From NCBI GenBank assembly GCA_026214975.1, contig CM047806.1:52283947-52347946 (forward strand): a DNA stretch of 64,000 nt. The letters run 5' to 3'. The stretch's first letter is position 1. Every line of letters begins with the position of its first letter. This document shows, in pieces, positions 35,516-47,004 of this stretch. Below the pieces are notes generated by a model. That model was not told where the DNA came from. It was given only the letters and a program-made list of their open reading frames with translations, and did no database searches. Made by a program: the position numbers and the translations under genes. This DNA is from Gentiana macrophylla (taxonomy: Eukaryota > Streptophyta > Magnoliopsida > Gentianales > Gentianaceae).

Positions 35516-38500
35516 GTGGAAATGACGAAGAAGCACAAAGATCAAGGCATTTGGATGCAAAAATCTACGGTTGTCAACCTTTCTAAATCCTCCCATCAAG
35601 GACATCATTCACGAAAGCCTCGTCTTTACGGAATCTTTGCCAAATTTGTCTCTGGGCTCTTCGCTGAAGAAGGTGTCGAAATGGGTGAAGATCGGATTGT
35701 TGCATCTGTCAATGGTACGGAAATGGTCATTACAGCCAAGGTAATCCGTAAGTACCTTAAACTCTCTAATAAAGGTCAAGAAAAAGTGGCTCTTGTTCCA
35801 TAAAACTTGGATGAACTCTGGGTAACAATCGCTAAAAACGGTGAACCCAGGCTCTAAGAAACTCAAGCTGCCTTATATCCGCCTTGAAGAAACCCTTCAA
35901 TGAATTCGATTTTCTAGTCGGAAAGACAATTGAAGGTATGCTAAGGGCAAACAATGCCATGACAGAGGCTAGAATGCGCCTTATGGGAATCATCTACAAC
36001 AATCCGAGTTCAATTGGGCCAACTATTTCTTCCCGAGAATCAAAGAGAAAATTCAGGGAGAGGCCAATGCCGTTAAAAAGGGGCTAGCTGAAGGAAAGAA
36101 GGAAAAGGAAAATTTTCAGGTGAAGAAATCCTATGGGATTCAGTTACACTACCTGTTGCAATGTTTGCAAGTTCCTATTGTCAAACTCCACAAATTACAT
36201 GAATCCAAAATCATGTTTACGTATGTCAAACAGAAAAATGAAGCAGGAGGTGGTAAGAGAAAGCAAACATAGCGCAACACCTTCAGCCAATGCAAGAAAC
36301 AAAAAGTTCAAAGAAATTTGGACAAAGAGGATTTTGGAAAATTAATTGATGAAGAAGAAGAGGAATTAGAAGAAGAGGCAGAACCACAAGAGGAAGAATA
36401 GAGTAGTGAGGATGATCAACTTGAGCATGAATAAGTTGATGAGGAAAATGGAGATGATGAAGAAGCTCCAGTAAATTCATCTGACAGAGATATAGATGAT
36501 AGAATTGCTGCTTATCTCGAGTGGAAGGAAGGTGATTCCAGACTTCACCTTCAAGACTCAGAACATATGCTTCAGGAAGAAGCCTGGTTCTTTAAGTTTC
36601 TTGGAATCACAACCCTGGTTGGTGTACTTGATGAATCTCCAATGTGGGATATGGTTGATGCAGCAAAGGCAAAAATACATCCCCCTTCCAATAAAGAAAG
36701 TAGTGACTCGGATGATGATAGTGATGATCATGATGATAATGGTGGTGATGATCATGATGATAATTGTGACGATCATGATAATGATGATTGTGCTGAACAA
36801 AATGATGATGGTGATGATCCAAAGGATAAAGATAATGGACAAGACAAAGAGGCTAAACAAACAGCTGATGCAGTTGATGATAACATTCTTCTGAGTTCTT
36901 TTCTACAAACACACGGATCAGCAAAGTCAACTCCACCATCTAAGGCAACACCTCAACAACTATCTGTTGACACTCCGGCTGACCCTACGACAGTATTGGA
37001 CACCGCTCACCGCCTTTGCAACACCAGTCAAGGCAACTCCCGGCACAAAGCAAGGGGGAATATGAGACAATGATGCACCAGCATTAACATCTACTCAAGT
37101 ACTTGAAGAAGTAGAAGCTGGTGTAGATGTCACTCAACCGACAGCACAGCACCAAGAATCAATTGAGGTTTCTCCAACTATGCAACACCAAGACAGAGGA
37201 CAACAAACAGAACTAGAACCAGCTGATCTCTGTCACAAACTTTCATAACTATCCACTGGCATATCAAATGAAAAGTTTGAAAGGGCAGAAGATCTGTTGG
37301 CTGAAGAACTGGAACAACAAGCAATGTATCTCAGATCCATGACTCTAGCATTCAAAGATGAAAGTCACTCCTTAGACAAAATATTTCAGGCCATTGATGA
37401 GTGCATTGATGCACAAAATATTATTGTGCAAAGACAAGGTGACCTGATGAAACAGTTAAACATAAATATCACCAACAATCTTGCAGGTCTCAGACAACAT
37501 GTTTCTCAGGAAAATAAGTCGATGGCACTGGCTTTTGGCACCAGATTTTGAAGTGTAACCAAGAAGCTGACTCATCAAGACAAAATATTCACATATATTG
37601 AATCCAAACTGGATACTCTGATTGGTACAGCTGAAGCCACCAGTAGCATCTTATTACAACAAAGGGATGATGCTGCCAAAAAGGGGGAAAACAATGATAA
37701 GCCTGAAGGATCAACAGTTAGACCTCCAAATTTTACTGAGGAGCAGCTAAGAGCAAGGGACAGAGAAATCAAAATTCGAAATGAAGCTGAAGAACAACTG
37801 AGAAAGGCTAGAGAGAAGAGGGAAAAAGTCTTAAATGAACCCTGCTTTGGATTCCCTAAGCCTATCCAGAGAAGAGATGATGACAGAGATAAATCAGGTT
37901 GACAAAGAAAGACACGGATCTAATCGACAAAAAAGATCGACAAGTCAACACAGATCCAACACAAGCAGGAGTAGCAGTGGTAGCACAAGATATCTTTGGT
38001 GAGTAAAGAACTTTCACAACCCACGAAACATGCAAGAATAATATGATCTTTGAAGTATTAGAAAATGTGAGAGAGTTCTTGAGTCCAAGACAGTCTCAGA
38101 TCCAAACCAAACGCAAGATGAAGCATGGGCAGACTGGCTAAGTTATACGGATAAGAAGATGAGAACTGATATGGCCAAAATTTACAATAATGTTAAAATA
38201 TAGTATGCATCTCTTAAGCAAAATACTGGATCCAACTCAACCAGCAGACCAAGTTCAGTCATACCCCCCCTGCAAAAGGACCAGAAGATTTATCCAGTGA
38301 ACAACAAGAAGATTTCAACAACATGGTAAATTTCTTGATCCTATGGGGAGAATGAACCGTCGGGAACAATGGGAATCCATTCAAAAGTCTCAAGTTTGCT
38401 GATTCACACATTGCTGAAGCTAAGGATAGACTTGAGAAATACTTTGGAGAACCCAGTGCAAATGAGACTATGCCTGATTTTCACAGACTCTCTAACAAGA

Positions 38501-38637
38501 GGATATTTCTTGGAGTCTCTCAGTACACTGCTATGGCATATTGGAAGTGGAAGTTTCCAGAAATCGACTGGAAAGACATGGAGGAGATCCAGACCACAAA
38601 GTTCAAGAGGTACAAATCAGAATTAAGTAAAATGTAG
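35353..38637 (+). pseudogene. env-like third ORF of element A, frameshifted, Asp-rich and coiled coil
   Basis: Pieces in changing frames: 35353-35586, 35516-35803 (with RKPRLYGIFAKFVSGLF and VNGTEMVITAKVIRKYLKL), 35884-36087, then 36283-36480, a 168-residue frame 36567-37073 with WFFKFLGITTLVG and a long Asp/His run made by GATGAT and GATCAT codons (36710-36830), and 37297-37551, a heptad-rich stretch ending NITNNLAGLRQHVSQENKSM. The end is WKDMEEIQTTKFKRYKSELS near 38565-38630, stop at 38635-38637. The plan (globular head, acidic centre, coiled coil, basic end) is the same as in element B, with little sequence identity. No enzyme motif. Function unknown. Confidence 0.7.
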
Positions 38638-38789
38638 TTGCAACATTCTGAATCTGTTTTGAACTTACATATCTTATGGCCCTTGAATGGATAATAATTT
38701 TTTTGAGTTTTATTCTGTTATTATTATGAAAACTTGCATACTTATATTCAGGCTTATGAGGGTTTTGGCATCATCAAAAAGGGGGAAAT
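38638..38789 (+). other. 3' spacer and polypurine tract of element A
   Basis: The tract AAAAAGGGGGAAAT (38776-38789) sits directly against the TGTTAGG LTR start, after TTTTGGCATCATC. Confidence 0.85.
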
Positions 38790-40188
38790 TGTTAGGTTCA
38801 TTTTATTATGTTTTGATGATGGCCATACTAGCTATTATAGCAACTATGAAATAAGTTAGAATTCTTTGTATAAGTCTTATACTTAGAGTATGACATGTTG
38901 TATAAGTTGAGTCAGACAAGTATTGTACTAGTTGGTAGGATGGAAAAGTAAAACAGAAATCCGGAAGAGTGAAGCCAGCCAAGCACCAGCAGAGAAGCAT
39001 GAAGACATTATGGTCTGACTTATAACCAAGGAAGTATGTGATGACCTTAGATAAGTCTAAGTTATAATTCAAATGATGAAATACATTGTAAAATATGGTG
39101 TACTTTGATCTCACCCAAATTAAGGATCAGTGAAGTACAAGAAGTACCTGAAAGATCAAAGAAAATAACAAAGCAGTAAACCGGCAGAGTGAACTGACTA
39201 TCGGCTGAGCAAAGACAAATCAGTGAAGGAAGAACTGAGACAGCTAAGTCAGGAGGATCACTTAACCGTTTAGGGAATGGCCAAGTAAACTTTACTTGCT
39301 CAGATTTCAAATGATGAAGATCAAGCATTAAATGCACAATCAATTGAGGATCAATCTTGGACGGATTTTCTGCTAGACGTTTGAGAAAAAAATTCGATCA
39401 CTAAAATCAGGAAGAATATAATTAAGGGGGAATCAAGAATTAAATCAAAGATTATTCTCCACAATAAATAGCCAACGGACGGAAATTCAAATCAAGGATA
39501 ATCAAGGCTATAAATAGAAGGCATTGACCAAGAAGAAAGATAGGATAACGATTGAATCTGATAAGAAAAAGAAGCAGAAACTCTGTCAATTCGAAAACCC
39601 TTCTATCTGTACTTAAAGGAAACATCTAGAGATCAACTCAGAAAACAGAGCTCAAATTCCACATCAAGCACTGAGATTGATCACAAGTCTGTGAATCCAA
39701 TTCACATTAACTGAAGCAATTGAATCAGAGGAATCTGAGAAGGATTTGCAATCTTTGTGATAGCTGTTGAAAGATTTGTTCTCAATGAGCAGTGATAGAG
39801 ACTGAGTCACTGAAGCTTTTGTAGCCAGGGAGTGATAGTCTAGAAGATTGTGAAGCTTGTGTAGCCAAGGAAAATCTAACTATTATATCTGTGAAAGCAA
39901 TAGTGAATTCCTCCAATCATCACAGGAGAAGAGTGGATTAAGGGATTACACCACCCTGAACCACTATAAACCTTTGTGTCTATTTACTTTTAGCAATGTA
40001 CTTTACAACACTTTATTTCATTGCATACTATATATGTGATTGCAGAATCTACTTTGAAACAAATTTTAAAGAAGGGACTTATCCGGTGCCTAAAAGCTTT
40101 TAAATATATGAAAAGTTTTTGAAACTCCACTATAGTCATTCAACCCCCCCTCCTCTGACTATAGTTTTACCCTTCTCTGGGACCAACA
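38790..40188 (+). repeat. 3' LTR of element A
   Basis: 1399 bases, TGTTAGGTTC to GACCAACA, with a CTATAAATAGAAGG box near 39509. Nearly identical to 14412-15808. A run of seven C lies near 40144. Confidence 0.93.
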
Positions 40189-40193
40189 TATCT
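40189..40193. repeat. Target-site duplication of element A, right copy (TATCT)
   Basis: Exact match to 14407-14411. Removing element A and one copy rejoins the gypsy LTR. Confidence 0.9.
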
Positions 40194-40697
40194 TGTAACG
40201 GATCTAAACAACTTGTTAAAGTGGTTGAAGTAGATTAATGTCGCTTCTCCGAGCTTATGACAACCATGGATCTCTCTTTTAGTCTTCTTTCTCCTTACTG
40301 AGTGTCCGGACGGTGCTCACTTCTTTATTTGGAATGATAAGATTGCAAATTCATATTGATTTGACGACGAGCTTGAAGAGATATCTTAGGTGCAAAGCAA
40401 TGGAGTTGTTTATATTTTAGTTTGTTCCTTCTTTTCAGATGAGTGAGTTGTAATGGATAGTTTTGCTTTTAGTTATTTATGATTTAGTTAGACAGCAGTT
40501 GTATTATGGTTGTTGGTTGTTGTTGAAAGAACTTGAGGGTCTATTTCTCGAGTCTTCAGCTTGTTATCTTTCGCGCTAATCTTTTTTACTCTGATATGAC
40601 ACGAGGCTTACGTGAGATTTATGATTTACTCTAAATGTCACGTGCCGAACGTCCCTTTTCCAGATAAGAACTCGGTATCCGGGACATGGGCGTTACA
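40194..40697 (+). mobile_element. Gypsy-type solo LTR, right part
   Basis: It continues the LTR that starts at 12885 after the TATCT duplication of element A. It ends CCGGGACATGGGCGTTACA at 40697, an end that mirrors the TGTAA start, as in Tekay/Del-type LTRs. The flank TTTCT (40698-40702) matches the left flank TTTAT at four of five bases, in accord with an old 5-bp target duplication. Confidence 0.76.
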
Positions 40698-41032
40698 TTT
40701 CTAAAAGAGCAGTCGCATTGCCACAACATGAGAGACCCTATTGCACATAGATGTTGACATTTATTGTGTCAAGATGGTTGTAACAATATCATTATTCTTA
40801 AAGTCCTATTGATACAACTGAAATGTAATATATGCCACAATAAGCGTATTGAGGTATCAAGTATACAACACAAAATGAAGCCCTCCAAATTAGATCGCAC
40901 TGCTCAAAACAAATTTAGATTGCACATGACGGTGGAAAATCACTGTCTAAAGGAAATTTCACAATCAAAATAAAACTGTCTCCATACCTAAAGAGTTGTA
41001 TTGAATAATAAGCATGCGAACTACATTTTAGG
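40698..41032. other. Unassigned sequence right of the gypsy LTR
   Basis: This should continue whatever the gypsy LTR entered, possibly the Tork-like relic that ends at 12884. I could not recognise an RNase H continuation here. The open frame 40764-40973 matches nothing I know. Confidence 0.3.
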
Positions 41033-41110
41033 GTAGCGCTCCTGCCAGAGCAGCGCTACATTTTTAGGTAGCGCTATTGCCAGAGCAGTTTTGCTCCAGC
41101 CAGAGCGACT
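41033..41110. repeat. GTAGCGCT palindrome and partial repeats
   Basis: GTAGCGCT (41033-41040) and AGCGCTAC (41052-41059) form an inverted repeat around CCTGCCAGAGC. The same motif GTAGCGCT..TGCCAGAGCAG recurs at 41068-41088, with a degenerate third copy GCCAGAGCGAC at about 41099. It may be the end of a small DNA element. Confidence 0.5.
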
Positions 41111-41433
41111 TTCCCAAACAACCCTCTTGTCTCGTTCCTACTTTTTAACGTGCTCTTCATTAATTGTTGGCTTAGTGTTTTTCCACATTCTTTGCTTCTC
41201 TCTCCTTTTCTTTTTCTTTGTCAAAAGATTTGTCATTTTCTTTTTTTTGAAGGGTGATTTGTCATTTTTAAAAACTAAACATACATAAATTTGCAATATA
41301 GTAGTATGAAATAAAGGCAAACAAAAATAAAAACGGGGGTTCTAAAAGCACCCCCTATTTACTACTGGCACCCCCCTTACTCCCGGCACCACAAAAATTT
41401 ACTTTGGGCACCCGGTGATTTTTTACATAAGCA

Positions 41434-41511
41434 ACGTCAGTGGTACTGATGTTCCTTGTGAAGCACCAACGTCAGTTGGTGCTCCACAAGGAACACCAGT
41501 ACCACCGACGT
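41434..41511. repeat. Long near-perfect hairpin (37-bp arms, 4-base loop)
   Basis: Left arm 41434-41470 and right arm 41475-41511 pair with about three mismatches around the loop GTCA. All mismatches are A/G-type differences between the arms. The flanks carry short C-rich blocks (CACCCCC, GGCACC). It stands directly before minisatellite array 1. It could be a MITE relic or a source of double-stranded RNA. No miRNA identity is claimed. Confidence 0.75.
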
Positions 41512-41517
41512 CCCCTT

Positions 41518-42480
41518 CAATGAACTTCAATTTGCTGTTCAATCACTTATAATCATCATAATACACTATAATGAACTTCAATTTTAGGTTCAATCGCTTA
41601 TAATCATCATTAAACACTCTAATAAACTTAAACGGACTTCAATTTGATGTTCAATCATTTATAATCATCATTAAACACTATAATAAATGTAAATGGACTT
41701 CAATTTGATGTTCAATAGATTATAATCATCATTAAACACTATAATAAGTTTAAAAAGACTTCAATTTGACGTTCAATCACTTATAATCACCACTAAACAC
41801 TACAATAAGCTTAAACGGACTTTCATTGGATGCTCAATCACATATAATAATCATTAACACTATAATAAACTTAAAGGAACTTCAATTTGTAGTTCGATCA
41901 CTTATAATCATCATAAACCAATATAATAAAGTCAAATTAATTTCAATTTAATGTTCAGTCACTTATAATCATTATTAGACACCATAATAAGATTAAACGA
42001 ACTTCAATTCGATTTCAATCACTTATAATAATCATTAAACACTATAATAACCTTAAGTGAACATTGATTTGGTGTTTAATCACTTATATTCGTCATAAAA
42101 CACTATAATGAACTTAAATGAACTTCAATTTGATGTTTAATCGCTTCTAATTATCATCAAACATAATAATAAGCTTAAACGAACTTCATTTTGATCTTAA
42201 ATCACTTATAATCATCATTAAACACTATAATAAGTTTAGATGAACTTTAATTTGAAGTTCACTCACGTATAATAATCATTAAACACTATAATAACCTTAA
42301 ACGAACTTTGATTTGATGTTCGATCACTTATAATAATCTTAAATGAAAATCCATTTGATGTTTAACCAATTATAACCATCATAAAACACTATAATAGACT
42401 TAAATTAACTTTAATTTAATGTTCAATCACTTATCTTTATTTTCGGTCACTTATTATCTTCTTCAAACACTATATAGAAC
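41518..42480 (+). repeat. Minisatellite array 1 (60-61 bp unit, about 15 copies)
   Basis: The unit is close to CTTCAATTTGATGTTCAATC followed by ACTTATAATCATCATTAAAC and ACTATAATAAACTTAAACGAA. Copies vary by 10-20 per cent with a few shortened ones. The order of variant copies (for example the CACCACTAAACACTACAATAAG copy near 41787) is repeated in array 2 at 49196, so the whole block was duplicated rather than grown twice. Confidence 0.9.
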
Positions 42481-42868
42481 ACAATAAACAATAAATTTGA
42501 TGTTGATGTTGAATTAGTTGGTCATAATCATCATTTTTTGAGAAACTCATAATAATGACTAAACATTGTAATACAACCACTAAAAATCATCATTAACAAT
42601 TACATTAAAATTAATAAATATCATGTTGCTTCTTCTATAAAAAACCACTATGAATATTTAATATCATGTTGATTATTCTATATATATATATACAAATAAA
42701 TAAAAAAGTATTGTTGCTCCAATGAGGCAATGACACATAACAATATGACTCTCCCGGTCAAATCATTCTCTTCCCCTTAAGATTCCCACTTCATCTTCCT
42801 CACCATATTTTTACTGCAAAAAGGAAAAAAAAAAACCTTGATCATCATTTTGATTAAGATACAATAAA
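42481..42868 (+). repeat. Unique core that follows array 1
   Basis: AT-rich sequence with ATATCATGTTGATTATTC, a short TA run (42669-42682), CTCCAATGAGGCAATGACAC and CTTCCCCTTAAGATTCCCAC. It is repeated at 49931-50354 after array 2. It has no reading frame of interest. The similarity ends near 42868 at AATAAAAT. Confidence 0.85.
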
Positions 42869-43097
42869 ATGAATACCCGTCATCTAAACTAGGCCTGAAA
42901 TAATAAAGGGAGAAGATGGCGGGAGATTGGAAATCCAAACGAAACTTAAAACGTACTAAAACCTCCAAAAAAAACTATAAACGAAAATACAAGGTTCTTC
43001 AAAAGAAATCCAAGTATAATGCATCAAAATAACATAAGTAAAAGTAAATGCTTCAAAATCGGCGTCCTCAAACGTCGTCATCAATGTCCTCCTCATA
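42869..43097. other. Unassigned single-copy sequence
   Basis: No gene or repeat recognised between the array-1 core and the solo LTR. Confidence 0.3.
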
Positions 43098-43102
43098 CTT
43101 TG

Positions 43103-44758
43103 TGTTGGTCTCTTGAAAAGGCTTTGGTTAAGTTTAGAGGGGGGTGAATAAACTTAACACTTAAAACTTTTTGGAGTTAACAAACTCTGCAAAGGTCGAT
43201 GAGCTCTTGCCGATTGCTCGATGAGTCTGTGACTATTGATATTACTAAATCTGTTGCAGCGGAATATATTCAAATTAAGCCTTGTTACTTGTTGTTATTG
43301 GATACTCAGTAGTGTAAGTGTGTGATTCAGTTGCTAGTTTCATTAAGTTGATGTGATAAGTATACTAAATGCAGAAAGTAAATGCAGAAAGTAAGTAGGC
43401 AATTTTTATAGAGGTTCCAGGTGGTGTAATCCTGTCAGTCCACTCTTCTCATATGATGTTGGAGGAAATTCACTAGATATCTTTGAGGTTGCAGTTACAA
43501 AAATCCCTAAGTTGTCCGTCCTTCACCAATAACTATGGCTTCACAAACTGAATATTTGAAACAGGTAGGATTGCTGCTCCAAGACATTCCACTGGTACTT
43601 GAAGGGTAGGATTGCCTCTTCACCAGCTCCACCACAAACAACAGTCCTTGACACCTAAGTGCTTCTCTGTCTCCAGCAGGTTTCTTGTAAAAGAAAGTTT
43701 GAATCAAGTAAATGATTCAGTTATCAGCAGCTAGGATGAAATGATCAGCAGCTTGATGTCTTCAAGTGTATGAGCTTGATGTAACTAGATAGCAGGTTAC
43801 ACTTGAAGAGTTTTCGGGATCAGTAGCTTTAAGCTCAGTGTAAATCAGTAGGGTGATTTTCTTGATAATAAACTTGATAGCTTGGAGTAGATTAATGCTT
43901 TTTCATCCTTTTGTATATGAATCAGGAGTCCTATATTTATAGGTGAGAATCCTTTGACTTATGTTTGAAATTCAAACATAGCCGTTTCAGATTTGTCCTA
44001 TCTTGACTTGCCTTATGTCTCTGTTCATAGTACTGACACTGTCAATTTGCTTTCTGTCAGTTTCTAGTCTGTCCACCCTTTGACTTGTGTCCATTGGTTA
44101 ATCATCTGAGTCTATCCAACCTTCTTTTAATCTTGGCCATTGATTTGTTGACAGTATCAAGGCTTGTAATCCATCCTTATCCTTGTAATCTTCCAATGAA
44201 ATCTTGATTAAATCGAGATTTATACTCAAAGAGATATCGACTTGTTTTAGTCTCATTGATGTGCATATCTCTGTCCGGCTAAAGTCTGTTGTGTTTTGAT
44301 AAAACTCACTGATCGCTTTTCATCTAACTTTTATTATGAAGTTAGAGTACACCATTTTGATTATAACTAAGTTCCAATCACCACTTAACATATGGAACTT
44401 AGACCTTGTACACAAGGTATATGTAATCAGTTTAGGTCATCACAGACTTCCCTAAATTCTGATTCCATATCCTTGACTTTAAATACTAAGTTTGATCCCT
44501 TAGCCTTCAATAACTGAGTTTGAACCCTCAGCCTTCAGTCTTTAGCAGGTCCCTAACTATTCTACTGGCCTAGTTACCTTACTGACCTAGACAGGTCTAC
44601 TGATAAAGTCAGCTGACCTAGTTACAATTCTTGTTTGATCAAACCTATACAAAGATCAAACTCTAATAAACCTATACATTTTATCTAGACATCTTTTTGC
44701 CTTTGCTCTATAACAGCTAGTCTGTCACTCATCATTAAAACTTAAAATAAGTCCAACA
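43103..44758 (-). mobile_element. Solo LTR of the element-B family, minus strand
   Basis: Read on the plus strand it runs TGTTGGTCTCTTGAAAAGGC to AATAAGTCCAACA, the reverse complement of the B-family LTR. 1656 bases. The flanks CTTTG (43098-43102) and CTCTG (44759-44763) agree at four of five bases, a plausible old target duplication. No internal sequence adjoins, so it is a solo LTR made by LTR-LTR recombination. The B-family promoter box appears reversed as CTATATTTATAGG near 43931. The open frame 43507-43707 is LTR sequence. Confidence 0.9.
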
Positions 44759-44763
44759 CTCTG

Positions 44764-46270
44764 GGTCAACCTGTTCATCTTCTTTCCCCCAAACACAAAT
44801 AAACATACATCTTAGGTAAGTACATTGTACTAAGCAAGAGGTAGAAGCTACAATTTAAATAAGGATAATAATAAGATTTATTATTAATAATAGATTATCT
44901 TTATAGGACCGACTTAATCTATGGTTCACTTCGTGTCCATCAACACGTCATGACTAAACGTTTCTAACTTAACTTATCTTGGTTACATCAGCATCCAATG
45001 GCACTATGCATGGCATTCATCAGCCCGAAGATATACTTGCTAACTAACAATGGGTTACACCGATTAGCTCCGGGGTCTCCCCGATATGCGTATACTCTCG
45101 ATGAATTTCCTCCACTACCATTCAGCTTTTTGGGTCCAGTAGCATTGTTCCCCTTTTTGAACGTACCACATCGTCGATATAGATTAGTGTCTTACCAAGA
45201 ATAACATGACATTTAATCTTTTACTAACATGTATGTAATTTATTTGTGTTAACTAGCCACCTAAGTGTTTTTACAAAAGCACAAGCCAAGTCATAACCTT
45301 CCGACGGTCCCGAAATTCAATTCACCTGAAGAATACATTCGGTGCTGGAACTAAATGATCAGAAGCTTAATCATGGCTTGCTCAGGCTTAATTAATGTTA
45401 CTAGATCAAGGAACAACGGTTAACACTCATTACATGGCTTAAAACAATATTTTCCCCAAAACAGGGGCCAGTGCGGGCGAACTGAGAGCCAGTGCAGGCA
45501 CACCGGATGACCAGAATCATTCAGGACGTTTATGCCCAGCCAGCGTAGGCGCACCAGACCTGATGTGATCCGTGAACGAATCAAATCCGAAAATGCCCAA
45601 GGACTTGACTGAAGGCACCAATAAAGCGAGCACCGCGACCCTTAGCTAACCCGTAGCTAAAAACCTTGGTATAAATGGACACCAACAAAGTTCGTTCACA
45701 AACTTGATAAGTCCGGTTTGGAATCCACCAAACACCGGTGTTGGAATCAACCAAACACCAACGTGAGAAATCTCACCAAGATTTGTCGACTACACAGTTT
45801 CCTTCCACGTTTTTTTTTCAACAACCTCCATGGCTCCATCACCACTACGAGATAGGGTTTTTGTTTATCGCTATTTGGGAATGGCGACGGGTTGGGAATT
45901 TAAAGGCAATTTGGGAAAATAAAATAGATAGTGAAAACGCATAGTATAGAATTGAAAAATAAAATAAAAAAAATGTTTTTTTGTCGGGATGGAGTTTAAA
46001 AATATAACAAATTTTAACAATGATGTGTTAAATGATGTGCCGTTAGATTTGCCCGAGGGTGAGGCTCGGTTGCGTATTTTCCATTTGAGTTAACGAGAAA
46101 TTTGAAAATTGGTGATTTTTGCAAAACATGCCTTAACATAGGTGACAAAATTTTCAAATCCATATATATCATGACTTTATACTTCTTTATTTCGAGTTCC
46201 ATTTGAATCTACTGAAGTTGGGGAACCGTTTGTTCGTTCCATTTGTATATACTAGATTTTTTTTTTTTCG
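44764..46270. other. Intergenic region, possible old LTR remains, no gene supported
   Basis: The frame 44998-45204 (68 residues) is not recognised. The stretch 45460-45770 has GC-richer blocks with a twice-used GCCAGTGC-GGC motif, a GGTATAAATGGACACC box near 45668 and a duplicated GGAATCMACCAAACACC motif (45720-45760). This has the look of a gypsy LTR leader, but ends were not found. From 45960 on the DNA is AT-rich without features. Confidence 0.35.
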
Positions 46271-46703
46271 AGAGCGCACTTGCATCGTGTCTCTCAATGA
46301 TTCTCTATTTTACAGATTCAAAACACCAATTTTTTGATTTTACAGAATCTCAATCAAGAATCAACTGCATCAAAATCTCCACAATAATATATTTACAACT
46401 ATAAAATAACTACATGCCAGAAAAAAAACACATATTGACTCATAATCTGAAGTTATGTTAAAATAACACTATACAATATTAATATGAGTAATATTTTTTG
46501 TTCTTAAAATTATTTGTTTTATTAGTCATTGTCATTTCAGGGAGTTCTTAGTCTTCCTAACCATCCACTCAATTTTGTTCAACCTGAATTTATTTTTTTT
46601 AATATACCTAGGCTAATAGATAAAAAAATCGATCTTTTAAACCCGCTTCAAGAAGTGATGAATAAACAACCAATCTTGGGGTAAGGTCTTGGGCTAAACA
46701 GTC

Positions 46704-46835
46704 AATTGCGCCTATTAAAGCAACTAAAAGAATTATTGAAATAAGTTCAAATGGAAGAAAAAAATCTCTTGATAAATGAATTCCAATTTGTTGACTATTA
46801 ATTATCAAATCTTGCTCCACAATCTGGTTTGAGCC
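46704..46835 (-). pseudogene. ndhG: Plastid ndhG C-terminal fragment in nuclear DNA (NUPT)
   Basis: On the minus strand the frame reads [20 protein letters not shown] and then [20 protein letters not shown], which is the conserved C-terminal stretch of plastid NADH dehydrogenase-like subunit NdhG, including its last membrane helix. The similarity starts near 46835 and ends near 46704, just before the normal stop. Sequence outside does not look like ndhG or its plastid neighbours as far as I can tell. The surroundings (LTRs, MITEs, minisatellite) are nuclear, so this is a transferred fragment of about 130 bases, with a few changes. It lacks its own start and most of the protein. Confidence 0.8.
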
Positions 46836-47004
46836 ATTTTTTCTGAATTCATTTATCTCTAATACTTGGAACAAAATTACAAAAAAGATGAGATATAAGA
46901 AATAAAGAAAATACACCGTCACATTAATAAAAGATAAAGTAAAAAAAATGTAAGAAACTCAAATGCATAGCTGGAAGATAATATGACGAGAAGAGAAGGA
47001 AAAA

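Larger units (their letters stand above)
14412..40188 (+). mobile_element. Sirevirus-like Ty1/copia element A (about 12.0 kb without nested element B)
   Basis: LTRs are 14412-15808 and 38790-40188, both TGTTAGG...CCAACA and nearly alike. The internal part is PBS, gag, pol (PR-INT-RT-RNase H), a long env-like region and a PPT. Element B is inserted at 21205, just after the RNase H, and the env-like region resumes at 34977. A gag with KVPVFNVNNFDEYK, an RT with YVDDIIF, long LTRs and an extra coiled-coil 3' ORF fit the Sirevirus (SIRE/Maximus) lineage. Every coding part has frameshifts, though most of the domains remain readable. Confidence 0.92.

Noticed and set aside
36558..36860. Minus-strand Ile/Thr-rich and His-rich open frames
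   Set aside because: Antisense of the GAT/GAC-rich acidic part of the env-like ORF; composition artefact.
44998..45204. 68-codon open frame, possible small gene
   Set aside because: No family recognised, no promoter or splice context, in repeat-rich surroundings.
46608..46922. Complete small membrane protein gene
   Set aside because: Only residues about 30-73 match NdhG; the ends are low-complexity or unrelated sequence.
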